This document shows, one piece after another, positions 21,969-32,404 of a stretch of DNA of 64,000 nt. A model generated the notes under the pieces. The model was not told the origin of the DNA and did no database searches. It worked only from the letters and a program-made list of their open reading frames with translations. The translations under genes and the position numbers were made by a program. The stretch comes from Perilla frutescens (taxonomy: Eukaryota > Streptophyta > Magnoliopsida > Lamiales > Lamiaceae). The DNA lies in NCBI GenBank assembly GCA_026008535.1, contig BRKX01000006.1:9446501-9510500 (forward strand), read 5' to 3'. Within the stretch, counting starts at the first letter, position 1. Every line of letters starts with the position of its first letter.

Positions 21969-23321
21969 TTAGCATAGTTATTATATTAAGATGATGACAT
22001 AGTTTTTATGCTTATGTCATATTATGCGCTTTATAGAGAACATAGAATTGAAGATATGCGTGAACTGTGATTCTTGCAATTGTGATGTTAATCACTAAAG
22101 GTGTCACTGCGAGGTAACCCCTGCACACACACGTGATCTGGGCATCACTATAGGAGTCAATGTTAGGTAACCCCTGGTATACTCATGGTCAATGCTAGGT
22201 GATCCCTGGTACACTCTTCTCGGATTAGCGAGGTAACCCCTCCCTTTTCCTATCAGCGACATGTCATAGAATGCAGTAAATGACAGAAGGAGCTACCGGG
22301 TACCAAAGAGAAGTAAAGGTATGCAGAAATGGGAAGGGCTTTCGCGTTTGGCTTTCCATTATCTGTATTTATAATTTGGATATTCTGTTATAGTTTTAAT
22401 TAAAGATTGAGTTAAAAGTTTAACCCACTGAGTGCTTTAGTACTCACGCCCAAAATATTTTCAAAATATTTTTACAGGTTGAGATGCTGGAGGTGATGAC
22501 TCGATGTACTGTTGTGGGTTGATCATACCTTGCTGTCTCATTCAGACTAATTATTGCTCATGAGTATGTTTCTTATGTGATATAATATTACTCCATTATT
22601 TTCCGCTTAAACTCTGATACAGTTGCCTCATAGTATGATTGCATGCTATGTTTTATTTTTGGACTTATCTGAATTGTATTCTTTATTGAATCATGATAAA
22701 TAAAGTCCCACTTCTTTTCATAAATCTAAGCATGTTTCATTACAGTTTTCGACCTATGAGTTAGTCATATTTGGTTGTGTCTTGGATTCTGTTTATTTTC
22801 CAGTTGACCTATGAATGAGTCTTATCATGATTAATTGCTTATGTCCTATGAATGGGACATAAAATAGTTTATTTGCTTCTGACCTATTGATGGGTCTTAG
22901 TTGTTGTGACCTATGGAGAGGTCTTGTTTATTTGAAGAGGTCCTGTTTATTTGAAGAGTCAGAATCCTATTTATTAATTGTTGGATTCTGTTTGAATTTG
23001 ACTGGCCTATGAATAAGCATTCTTTTGACTTGATTTAATCATTTGACTTCGTTGATACGTTGTGAAAGACGTGGATTTCTTCCAGTTACAGAGGTTATGT
23101 TGCCCACATTTCTGGGGAATATAACCTATTTTTGTTCTAAAGCCATTTCATTTGATTATTCTATATCATATTCCCTTTTAAGTAATACCACGTCCCTCAT
23201 TTATTTTCCTTTCGGGACCGGGACATTATTGAGGAGCCCCTAAATTCTGGATCATGCTTCATTTTTCCTTCTATTATTCCCGTAATATCCCCGTCCTAAT
23301 CCTTGGGACCGGGACGTTACA
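21969..23321 (+). repeat. Solo chromovirus LTR, right part
   Basis: Continues the LTR after the TTAGC duplication and ends GGGACGTTACA at 23321, followed by CCGTT (23322-23326). It holds degenerate repeats containing GGTAACCCCTGGTA (22090-22240), the ACTGAGTGCTTTAG...TTTTTACAGG block (22430-22480) shared with other LTRs in the window, and the GACCTATGAATGGGTC-type hairpin array. The block around CAGAGGTTATGTTG (23085) recurs at 61709 in another LTR. Confidence 0.8.
22751..23012 (+). repeat. Array of small stem-loops in the solo LTR
   Basis: Irregularly spaced copies of a 16-18-bp palindromic element: GACCTATGAGTTAGTC (22751), GACCTATGAATGAGTC (22806), TGTCCTATGAATGGGACA (22842), GACCTATTGATGGGTC (22881), GACCTATGGAGAGGTC (22908). 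The loop is nearly constant (TATGAAT) while stem bases change in pairs. See findings. Confidence 0.7.
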
Positions 23322-23564
23322 CCGTTGGAGTCGGAGAGGGTGAGGCCGAGTTGGATAATGTTGAGGGCGTCAACATTTTCCTTCATCTGCGAGTAGTGGT
23401 GGACGGGGGAGAGAGGAGAAAGCGTGTTTGGCCAAGTCGAGACTGAAGATGGTCTCTGGGAATTCAGTATCCATTGATACGAAATGGAATTCATCGGCGC
23501 ATTATTGAATTAGATGGAATTCTTCGACCAGATTATTTTGCCAAACCTGCCGAACTACAACCAT
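23322..23564 (-). pseudogene. CAF1-type deadenylase pseudogene, copy 2, N-terminal part
   Basis: From an ATG at 23564 (minus): MVVVRQVWQNNLVEEFHLIQ, then a TAA, then FVSMDTEFPETIFSLDLAKH (exo I catalytic Asp-Thr-Glu-Phe), a frameshift near 23405, and NVDALNIIQLGLTLSDSNG ending at the LTR junction. The 4346-4906 half resumes at exactly the next residues. The stop and frameshift may postdate the insertion. CAF1 normally has about 270 residues and no introns in plants, and the two halves together fit that. Confidence 0.9.
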
Positions 23565-23657
23565 TGCACTTGATGAATCGAATGCTTGAGTTCCTATCAA
23601 ATAGTAAGAATGCTTGCACAAGAATGAGTATTGTAGGTTTATATAAGCGCTTCAGAA

Positions 23658-23705
<48 letters not shown>

Positions 23706-25315
23706 AAATTAGATTTGATTCATAGATGTGAACCCTAACGTACGTCGTTCGGTTTGGAAAGTTTCCTTATAAAACTTCCGCCTCTTTCAAATATATCTTA
23801 AAATATTCGACTTTGCACTATCCAATTTAATCGATTAATTACATCTATTATTCTATTATATATAGTTAAACCGGTTTAGACAAAGGTGAGCTAAACCAAA
23901 TTCAGTAATACTTAGATGTAATTTAATATAATATATATATACGAAAAAAAATTACCTCAACTCATAACGGAATCAAATAATACTATTTTAACTGCTTTGT
24001 TTTCGATAACCAGTGGTAATTTGATTTTATGTATTAATCAAACTAGAAATTTTTGATATAGATTACCATTACTCAAAATTGTACCTTTCAATCTCACAAA
24101 TATTTAAAATATTTTTTAACTAGAAAAATATCCATTTTTCAATTTTCACTATGTATGACTTAATTTTAACTCAAATTGAGTTGAATGTAATCGTAAATAC
24201 TGAAATTGAAGCTTGTTCAGAGATTACTTTCTACTCGTGTAATTAATGGGGGAGTCATATTTTTTGTTATTTAATAAAATGCAATTTTAGTCATTCTAAC
24301 CTTTATTTTTCTTGAAAGAAACCATTTGAGGAAAAAGAGTACCCCTCTAAACAAAACGAAAATAGTCCGTACCACAGAAATCCTGCTTAATTAACAACAT
24401 CTAAAATATAAGGAATTGCATAAAACCATATACTTGGAGAAACAACAAGGGCATCTAATAAATCAGCTACCCTGTTACCCTCTCGAAATCCCACCATTCT
24501 AAAACTTTTTGGAATAAAATTACTACCACTTTATCTACGAAATTAAAAACTACCCCTGCCCTTTATACTTTATACTAGCGGACCAAAAATATTAATGTAT
24601 TCTACTTAGAATTACTATGTATTTTAAATTTTCTAAAGAAACAGTTGTGTATTGTATGACCTTGTGTTTGTTTGATGGATAAGGACGGATTAATAAGTTA
24701 TTTCCTATGTTTACTTTGCATGATAATAAAATGGTGGATAACTCAAAACCCACGATATATAAATGAGCTTTGAGTGCTTACACGTGGGATATTATATATC
24801 GCACCTAAAATGTAAAATATGATTTATCCATCATCTCATCCTCTAACATATCTATTCACCCAATTATAAATTCTTAAAATAAACAAGTTCCTATAAATAC
24901 TCATGCCAAAAATATAGACATGAAAGGAATGAGGCAATTATTTCTTCGCAAACTTGCATCGAATTCATAAATTGATGGTTCTATATGCAATTTCTTCGCA
25001 TATTTTTAAATTCCATACAAAATATAGTATACAATCATGCACACAATAACACGTACGTATTAGTTAAATTCAAAGTTAACATATCACTCAAAGTAAAAAA
25101 AAAAAAAACCTAAAAAATTCTAGAATATTATCCAACTAATTAATCCATTTGAGTTATGGAATTGCTTTTGGCTTAAATATCAGATTTTTTTTACGAAGTG
25201 GCCGAACAATCTAATCTAAGGTCTTGTTTGGTTTCTAGAATTGATCTTGATTAGACTTGATTGATAAAATAATCTAATATAATCACACATTCAAGTGACA
25301 GGAGCTTAGAGTAGG
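23565..25315. other. AT-rich host flank of CAF1 copy 2 with a possible MITE
   Basis: No coding homology. A long (TA)n run lies at about 23656-23702. From about 24660 to 24895 the sequence TTTGTTTGATGGATAA...TTTATCCATCATCTCATCC looks like one of the common plant MITEs with short inverted ends (CTTGT.TT near 24660 and AAATAAACAAG near 24885), but the ends are poor and I give it low weight. At 25210-25315 a TTGTTTGGTTTC stretch leads up to the Tat insertion. Confidence 0.4.
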
Positions 25316-25320
25316 CCTGT

Positions 25321-26235
25321 TGTAGGCAAATTAAATTTATTGCCTATTCAATTATGTCATGCGTAAAATAATGAATTAAATATTTTATTATATTTTATTT
25401 ATATTTTGGGATTAAATTAAATATATTTCCAAGATTAAATAGATATATAATTAATATTTATTACATGGATTTTACTGACTAATGAGAAGCTGACATGTGT
25501 CAAATCTGCACAGAAAATAAAATATTTAATATGGAGATCTTCCAAACCAATAGAATTGCACCACATAAGCCCTAGGCCCATGGCCACTCCATATAAGCCC
25601 TAAAGCCCAACCCTAAATTTCCTAAATTAAATCCTTCTGCAACTATAAATAGGGGCCTCTATATCATATGAAAAGACACCTGAAATCATAATTGAAGAGC
25701 TCAAGAAGTTGGAGGAAAATTCTCTACGAAATTCTCTCCAGCATTCAAGACATTCTAGCGAGATTCAAGTCGTTCTTCGTGGAAGACAACGCGTTCTTCC
25801 CCGGAATCATCTCAAATCCAGCGCATGATCCGGAATCAAGGTTTTCGACCCTCCAGACAGCGTTATAAAGTCAAAGTGTTCAAAGAAGATTCAAGACGTT
25901 CTTCGTGGAAAGTAACGCATTCTTCGCCAGAGTCACCTCAAATTCAGCATTCAATCCGGAATCAAGGTCGTCGGCCCTCCGGATAATATCATCAAATTCA
26001 AACAACAAGTTCAAGAAGATCGAAGAGGCAAATTCACTCTGAAGATTTCAAGAACCGTTTGAAGATCAAGTTTTGAAGAAAAGATTTCAACAAGTGTTTG
26101 AAGATCAAGTTTTGAAGAGAAGAATCAGAGGATCAAGACAGAGATTATACCACAATCGCATTTTAAATTCAAAGAAGAAATCTACTTGTACACTTTTCGC
26201 GTTATTTATTCAAATACACGAAAATTTGTGTTACA
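25321..26235 (+). repeat. 5' LTR of the Tat element (915 bp)
   Basis: TGTAGGCAAATT at the start and TTTGTGTTACA at the end, repeated at 33196-34111. It holds a TATA box (25644) and, downstream, internal repetition around TCAAGACATTC, GTTCTTCGTGGAA and GAAGATCAAGTTTTGAAGA. Confidence 0.95.
25644..25651 (+). promoter_or_regulatory. TATA box of the Tat element LTR
   Basis: ACTATAAATAGGGGCC is a canonical TATA box, 323 bp into the LTR, and is conserved in the 3' copy (33520-33527). Transcription of the element RNA would start about 30 bp downstream. Confidence 0.7.
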
Positions 26236-26240
26236 AATTT

Positions 26241-26258
26241 TGGCACGCCCAGTGGGAC
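26241..26258 (+). promoter_or_regulatory. Primer-binding site of the Tat element
   Basis: TGGCACGCCCAGTGGGAC begins five bases after the LTR end. This form of PBS is familiar from plant Tat-type elements; I do not assign the tRNA with certainty. Confidence 0.75.
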
Positions 26259-26298
26259 CATCTCTACCTCTCATCTCTCATCTTCTCCAAATCCAAAG

Positions 26299-27344
26299 AT
26301 GTCCAGAAACTCAACTACTTTTGAAGCTGCTATGAAGAACGTTAGGGTGATTACACGAAGTATGGCTAAACAAGCTTTAGAGGCCTCCAAATTAACTACT
26401 GTGGTGAAAGAAGAATCGCATATTGCTGGCATAGAAGAAAATGGTGAGCAGTTGATAGACGATTCTACATCGTGGGCAAGCTACTCACCCGAAGCACCAG
26501 TCTTGATGGCAGATGCTTTAACCACAGAAGAACAACTTGCAAACTTGACAAAGTTGTTTGAGGAAATGCAAAAGCACATACAAAACCAAGATGCAGAGAT
26601 CTCAAGACTCCGAAAGGGTAAAGGTCCAGCCGATCATGTCATCAAAGAAGAAAAAGAAGAAGAAGATAATGATGATGAAGCATCTTCAAAACGACAGACA
26701 AGTGAAGAAAGGAAGCCACATACTAAGAATCTGGAAATCTCCTCAGATGGTTTCATCCAAATTGATCAGCTCAAGGAGTTTATCGAGGGAACCATCAAGA
26801 CCATGTTTGAAGGAAGCACCAAGTCATCTCTAGCTTACTCCAAACCCTATACCCTGAGGATTGACAATCTGAAGATGCATCCGGGTTACCAACCTCCCAA
26901 ATTCCAACAGTTCGACGGAAAAGGCAATCCAAGACAACACATCGCTCACTTTATCGAAATGTGCAACAATGCTGGAACTTATGATGACTACCTAGTGAAA
27001 CAGTTTGTTCGTTCACTCAAGGGCAACGCTTTTGACTGGTATACTGATCTGGAGCCAAATATGATTGACAGTTGGGGCAGTTGGAGCATGAATTCCTTAA
27101 TCGTTTTTATAGTACTAGAAGAACTGTCAGCATGGTGGAGCTCACGAACACGCACCAATGGGATGAGGAGCCTGTGATTGACTATATCAATAGATGGAGG
27201 AATCTCTGCCTCAACTGTAAAGATCGGTTGTCAGAGACTTCAGCTATAGAAATGTGCATTCAAGGGATGCAGTAGGGTCTTCAATACATTCTGAAAGGGA
27301 TCTAGCCACGTACATTTGAAGACTTAGCTACAAGGGCTCATGAC
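26299..27344 (+). pseudogene. Tat-type gag, frameshifted
   Basis: Starts MSRNSTTFEAAMKNVRVITR 41 bases after the PBS. An acidic/basic N-terminal half with a coiled-coil-like stretch (EEQLANLTKLFEEMQKHIQN) precedes the gag core: MHPGYQPPKFQQFDGKGNP, FVRSLKGNAFDWYTDLEP, then, after a frameshift near 27075, LEHEFLNRFYSTRRTVSMVE, LTNTHQWDEEPVIDYINRWR and LSETSAIEMCIQGMQ. In-frame TAG codons at 27273-27275 and 27303-27305 follow, then FEDLATRAHDMEL leads into the next frame. This arrangement is diagnostic for plant Tat gag. No zinc knuckle of standard form is visible in it. Confidence 0.85.
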
Positions 27345-28736
27345 ATGGAATTGAGTATAACAGCTAGTGGAGTCAAAGGACCACCAATCCAAGAGCCCCG
27401 CAAATTCAAAGAAAGACAAGAATTCAAGAAAGGGGGCAAACCATTTGATAAAACCCTAAAAGAAGAGTCTATGTCAGTGAAAGTAGTGCCCATGAAGTTC
27501 CTAAGGAAGGATGCAGACAAAAGTGAAAAGCAGAGTGTTCCTCAAGATAAAGAGAGAAGAAAGTTGACCCTGAAAGAAATGCAGCAGAGAGAGTACCCGT
27601 TCTTGGACTCAGACGTTTCTAGAATCTTTGACGACTTAATCAAGGTAAAACTCATTGAATTGCCAGAAATGAAGCAACCGGAAGAAGCAGGACGGACTGA
27701 CGACCCAAAATATTGCAAGTATCACCGGCTGGTTGGACATGCTATACAAGATTGCTTTATTTTCAAGGATAAAGTCATGCAGTTGGCGCGTCAAGGAATG
27801 ATATCACTTGAAGAAGATAAAGCCACAACAAACCACATCATATTCGAGTCATGCAATGCGATGAATAATGAGGATATTGATGAAATGAAGAAAGAGCTCA
27901 ACAAAGATTCAAGTGAAGTTGTTGCTGACTACACATTTAGCATAATGTTCACTGATGAAGATTTAGAGCTTGGTTCTGACCCACATAATCGTCCCTTATT
28001 CATGAGCGGTTATAGCCATGATCAAAGAGTGAATAGAATACTTGTTGATGGAGGGTCTGCAGTCAACATTTTTCCTTTACGCACATTGAAGCAGCTAGGG
28101 ATCTCCACTGATGAACTCTCAAGCAGCCGATTGATGATACAAGGTTTTAATCATGAAGGACAAAGGGCTCTTGGTACAATAAGATTGAAGCTGACAATGG
28201 AAGATATGACATCAACAGCATTGCTACATGTGATAGATGCAAAAACGTCATGCAACATGCTTCTCGGTCGGCCATGGTTACATGAGAATGGGGTCGTTCC
28301 TTCAACATGGCATCAATGTCTCAAGTACTGTCATGATGGTGTTGTGAAGAAGATAATCGGAGATAATAAACCTTTTCTGGAGTCTGAATCACACTTTGCT
28401 GATGCGAAATATTATCTTCCGAATAAAAAGTTGCTGAAAGTTGCAGAAGACACAAATAGTCAAAGAAATGAAGATAAGACATCTATGGCTAAAAGAGAAA
28501 CATTGGAAGAGCTAACGATGCCATTGACAAAGATTGATATGAGAAAGCCAACACCGCCACCACTTGACGGATTCGTCAGGCCAAGTCAAGGTAGTGCAAC
28601 CGAGCATGGAAAAATCTTAGAACATGAAGTCGCTACGAATTTCGGTCCAAAAGCCTTCACACTCCTTGTAAGATACAAGAGCTCGCTTCAAAGGTTGATT
28701 CACATGAAGTTGGACTTGATCCCACTAAGAAGATAG
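27345..28736 (+). CDS. Tat-type gag C-terminus and aspartic protease
   Basis: A 463-codon open frame, the longest of the element; the listed start is simply the first ATG after the gag stops (27303). KYCKYHRLVGHAIQDCFIFK (about residues 124-143) is a knuckle-like Cys/His block usual before the Tat protease. The retropepsin core follows at about residues 225-330: RVNRILVDGGSAVNIFPLRT (DGGSA active site), SSRLMIQGFNHEGQRALGTI, LLHVIDAKTSCNMLLGRPWL and HENGVVPSTWHQCLKYC. It ends at a TAG (28734) after a frameshift relative to what follows. It could still yield a protease-containing peptide, but gag upstream is interrupted. Confidence 0.8.
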   Translation: MELSITASGVKGPPIQEPRKFKERQEFKKGGKPFDKTLKEESMSVKVVPMKFLRKDADKSEKQSVPQDKERRKLTLKEMQQREYPFLDSDVSRIFDDLIKVKLIELPEMKQPEEAGRTDDPKYCKYHRLVGHAIQDCFIFKDKVMQLARQGMISLEEDKATTNHIIFESCNAMNNEDIDEMKKELNKDSSEVVADYTFSIMFTDEDLELGSDPHNRPLFMSGYSHDQRVNRILVDGGSAVNIFPLRTLKQLGISTDELSSSRLMIQGFNHEGQRALGTIRLKLTMEDMTSTALLHVIDAKTSCNMLLGRPWLHENGVVPSTWHQCLKYCHDGVVKKIIGDNKPFLESESHFADAKYYLPNKKLLKVAEDTNSQRNEDKTSMAKRETLEELTMPLTKIDMRKPTPPPLDGFVRPSQGSATEHGKILEHEVATNFGPKAFTLLVRYKSSLQRLIHMKLDLIPLRR

Positions 28737-29590
28737 TGGCGAAAGCTGGACAAAATGCCAAGGTAGGATTGGGGTTTGTTCCACCAAGTCCTATTCGAAT
28801 TGCAATTAGAAGAGCCAACATTAATCATGTCTCTGAAGAAGAAGCTCTATCAACAGAAAACATAGTCAATGGAAGTGCAAAAAAGAAGACCCGAGTGTCT
28901 GTATTTGAAAGACTTGGCAAGCAGCCCAAGAATGGAAGAAAAGAAACACGAGTATCTGTGTTTGATAGGATCGGCGGCATAATGAAGGATAGAAGAACAT
29001 GCCATCAAAGAAAAAAATTCCCTAAAGTGGTGTGCAGACAACAAATGAAGAGCTTAGTCCCATCCCGCAAAAAGAGACGGACTACACTAACCATATCAGG
29101 AAGAGAATTGCAAGCTAAAATGCAAACTGTCATCTTAACACAAACTGCAGATATTGAAGATGATAGAGAGAGTGTGGCATCATCCTACCATGCCGTTAGC
29201 AGTGTTCAAAACCCAACACCATATATCATTCCAAGTCCCATACGTCAAAAGATTGACCGTTTGGTCACAAGTGGTCTCATTGATGAGATGCAAGTCAGAA
29301 TACAAATAGTCCGTGTGCGACAAAGAGATGGAAGAATGATGACATGCATCGAGCTCAAAAGTGTTAAAGAGGACAGTCAAGAAGTTACATTATCACATCA
29401 TATCACTGTAAGTGAAGGCGCTGCTGAAGAAGATGCCGAAAAGGCCCATCCACAATTTGAAGAAGGTATTAAGGCCACCATTGATGAACCAAAGGAACTC
29501 TACACAAATGAAACTTATCGTTTTATTTCTGAAGACCGTGTAAAAGATGGGCCGAACAATAGGAAGTTCTTGAAGCGCTACTGTCCATGA
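28679..29590 (+). pseudogene. Tat pol remnant: pre-RT linker fused to a possible integrase tail
   Basis: Frame 2, reading into the linker between protease and RT: KAGQNAKVGLGFVPPSPIRI and duplicated TRVSVFERLGKQ / TRVSVFDRIGGI motifs, then basic and acidic stretches to HPQFEEGIKATIDEPKE. In complete Tat elements RT starts soon after this. Here the frame ends instead with ETYRFISEDRVKDGPNNRKF-LKRYCP and a stop. I read the last 20-25 residues as the tail of Tat integrase (a Tyr...Asn-x-x-x-Leu-Lys-x-Tyr ending), which would mean one internal deletion removed RT, RNase H and the integrase core. The tail match is an inference. Confidence 0.65.
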
Positions 29591-30544
29591 AAAAAAAAAG
29601 CAAAAAAAAAAAGCAAAAAAAAAAGAAAAATGAAAAAAAAGCAAAAAAAGAAAAAAAGCAAAAAAAAAAGAAGAAACTCCTGACCCGCACGAGTATAAAC
29701 TGTGTACGGTAACCACCAAAAGGAAATGCATGTGGTTAAAATGCTAATTTACCCCACCAAAGTTAAATTTATGTGGTTAAACTGTTATTTATCCCACCAA
29801 CGTGTTTTATGTGGTTAAAGTATTAAACACCCACTTTGTCTATAGTGGTTAAAGAATAGTCACTCCTGGCCCGCATGAGTTTAAACTGCGTACGGCACCC
29901 TCTCTGAAATATAAATCAATCTTTCGAACTACGTTTTGACTTGATCCCTTTCAAGGGTACGTAGGCAGCTTAGATGAGGTCTAAGTTCAGTCATGATTTA
30001 TGTTGAATCATTATAGTTGGAGCGCAGATATATCCAAAGCAAATGAGAAGCAACACAAAATTTTTAAGAAGGCACTAAAACATGTCATTGCATACGTGTT
30101 TATTACATAAGGCAACCAAGGGAGTACATAATGAGTAACAAGTGGAATTAGGCTATGAACCTTTTTTTAAATGGATATCCCCGCTGCTCAAAATTGAAGT
30201 CTTCATTCAGTTGAAATTGCTCAAAGTCAAAGCCTCCATCTGGTTGATGTTGAAATTGAAGTTGAACGCTCAAGTAGAGATTGCAACCTTCGCCGGGCTG
30301 CAAAGATGAAGATGGCATCTACTTGTTGAGGTTGAAGGCTTTAAGTCAAGATTGAAATCTTAATGTTGCAGCCGCAAGGTTGAAATCAAAGTTGAAAGCT
30401 TCACGTCAAGATTGAAGTCTTCACCTGCAAGGATGAAGATGAAAGCTACTTGTAGAGGTTGAAGGCTTCAAGTTGAAGTTGAAATCTTCGTCAGTGTGGT
30501 CTTGCAAAGTTGAAGTTGAAACTGCATGTGGAGGTAGTTTGATT
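29591..30544 (+). other. Proximal 3' region of the Tat element
   Basis: A-rich block of AAAAAAAGC repeats (29590-29672), then four degenerate copies of ATGTGGTTAAA spaced about 45 bp (29725-29850), then ACTACGTTTTGACTTGATCC and ACGTAGGCAGC (29930-29972), a motif usual downstream of Tat pol. 30180-30540 is an irregular run of GTTGAAG/CTTCA words with no open frame. The paired phrases CGAGTATAAACTGTGTACGG (29689) and TGAGTTTAAACTGCGTACGG (29876) form a direct repeat. Confidence 0.7.
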
Positions 30545-31512
30545 CAATCTTAGCATCGGCATGTCGCAGCTGAACTCAAGTCAAAATCACAAATGGATCG
30601 TTCTCTAGAGAAATCACCTTTTGATCGAAATCAAAATGGATCATTCACTTAGAGAACTCACCTCTTGATTTGTAGCCTCTCGGTCGAAGTTGAAGTCAAG
30701 TCGAAATCACAGATGGATCGTTCTCTAGAGAAATCACCTTTTGATCGAAATCAAAATGGATCATTCACTTAGAGAACTCACCTCTTGATTTGTAGCCTCT
30801 CGGTCGAAGTTGAAGTCAAGTCAAAATCATAGACGGATCGTTCTCTAGAGAAATCACCTTTTGATCGAAATCAAAATGGATCATTCACTTAGAGAACTCA
30901 CCTCTTGATTTGTAGCCTCTCGGTCGAAGTTGAAGTCAAGTTGAAAGCACAGATGGATCATTCTCTAGAGAAATCACCTTTTGATCGAAATCAAAATGGA
31001 TCATTCACTTAGAGAACTCACCTCTTGATTTGTAGCCTCTCGATCGAAGTTGAAGTCAAGTCGAAATCACAGATGGATCGCTCTCTAGAGAAATCACCTT
31101 TTGATCGAAATCAAAATGGATCATTCACTTAGAGAACTCACCTCTTGATTTGTAGCGTCTCGATCGAAGTTGAAGTAAAGTCGAAATCACAGATGGATCG
31201 CTCTCTAGAGAAATCACCTTTTGATCGAAATCAAAATGGATCATTCACTTAGAAAACTCACCTCTTGACTCGTAGCTTCTCGGTCGAAGTTGAAGACGAG
31301 TCAAAATCACAGATGAGTCGTTCTCTAGAGAAATCACCTTTTGATCAAAATCAAAATGGATCATTCACTTAGAGAACTCACCTCTTGATTTGTAGCATCA
31401 ACAAGTCGCAGTTGAAGACGAGTGAAAATCACAGATGGGTCGTTCTTTAGAGAAATCACCTTTTGATCGAAATCAAAATGGATCATTCACTTAGAAAACT
31501 CACCTCTTGATT
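30545..31512 (+). repeat. Minisatellite, 120-bp unit, 8 copies, in the Tat 3' region
   Basis: Eight head-to-tail copies with exact 120-bp spacing for most of them (anchor AATCACCTTTTGATC at about 30611, 30731, 30851, 30971, 31091, 31211, 31331 and 31455). Copies are about 95% alike by eye; the last two are more diverged. Each unit is itself an old dimer: ATGGATCGTTCTCTAGAGAA and ATGGATCATTCACTTAGAGA are two versions of one half. Tat-lineage 3' regions are known for hypervariable tandem repeats that can seed satellites. Confidence 0.95.
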
Positions 31513-32404
31513 TGGAGCCCCTTGAATAAAGTCAGAATCGCGGGAAGAAAATCGGATTCAATGCAAAACAACAAATAATTAGCAAAAAAAAAGAGGTATT
31601 GCGTGTGTGTGTGTGTGTATGTACATGCATTGAAAAGAAGAGAGAAGTACAAGTTTGCATAAAGAGAGAAGAACAGAAGAGAGAAACATAGTATTCTCAA
31701 ACCTTAAATTTTCTGTCGTAAAAAAAAATCCTTGAAGTTCGTCCCGATGAGTTGGTGCTGTCTGCAACTTTTTTAAAAAAAAAAATCCTCTTTCAAACGA
31801 TTCATCAAACATATGGTGTGCAGAAAATTATGAATTAAATTTAAAGAACATGGAGGCGAAGACTCGCCACTGATCAGCAAAACACCAACAGAGGTAAGAA
31901 GTTAACTCTATGGAGAGCTGGCAGATTTGAACAGAAGGCGACGTTATTAATCAAGTTCCTCTGTGAATGATGAATATGGGGCGGAGCACCTCTTTATATA
32001 ATAATGTCGTCTGCCATGAAAAGGAAAATTTCCTTTGTTTAAGTTGCTTCAGTAAGGTGCGAAAACTCATAAGGAAATTGAGTTGCTGAAGGATATTTTC
32101 CATACGTATCAAGTCGGCAGCAGCTAGATTAAGGAAATACCTTTTAGCAGAAAATTGATTAAGAATTGGCGACAATATGTTTGAATTAAATAGAATAAGT
32201 TTCGTATGAGCTGTTATTCTATTCAGGTAATGGACTTTCAATTAAAGTGGGAGAATTGGGCTTTCAAGTTTTAAAAAAAATATGGGCCCATTCGTATATC
32301 ATCTCTATTGTTTTTGTTTCTAAGAAATGAATTGACCCTCCAAACTTAAATAAATTCGGGCCAATTTATGGAAACTCAAAATTGAGAGATAAGTTTAAAT
32401 TCTA
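31513..32404 (+). other. Tat 3' region between the two minisatellites
   Basis: No coding homology. It contains a (GT)n run at 31599-31618. Minus-strand frames of 66-96 codons here show no motifs and hydrophobic low-complexity composition, and are not counted as genes. Confidence 0.6.

Noticed and set aside
24660..24895. A MITE with TTTGTTTGATGGATAA ends
   Set aside because: Composition and end words resemble common plant MITEs, but the inverted ends match poorly and no target duplication was found, so it is mentioned only in the spacer note.
26073..26324. An 83-codon plus-strand frame found again at 33949-34155
   Set aside because: It is LTR sequence of the Tat element, repeated because of the LTR pair, not a gene.
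30545..31512. CRISPR-like regular repeats
   Set aside because: Units are contiguous 120-bp tandem repeats with no unique spacers, in a plant retrotransposon 3' region.
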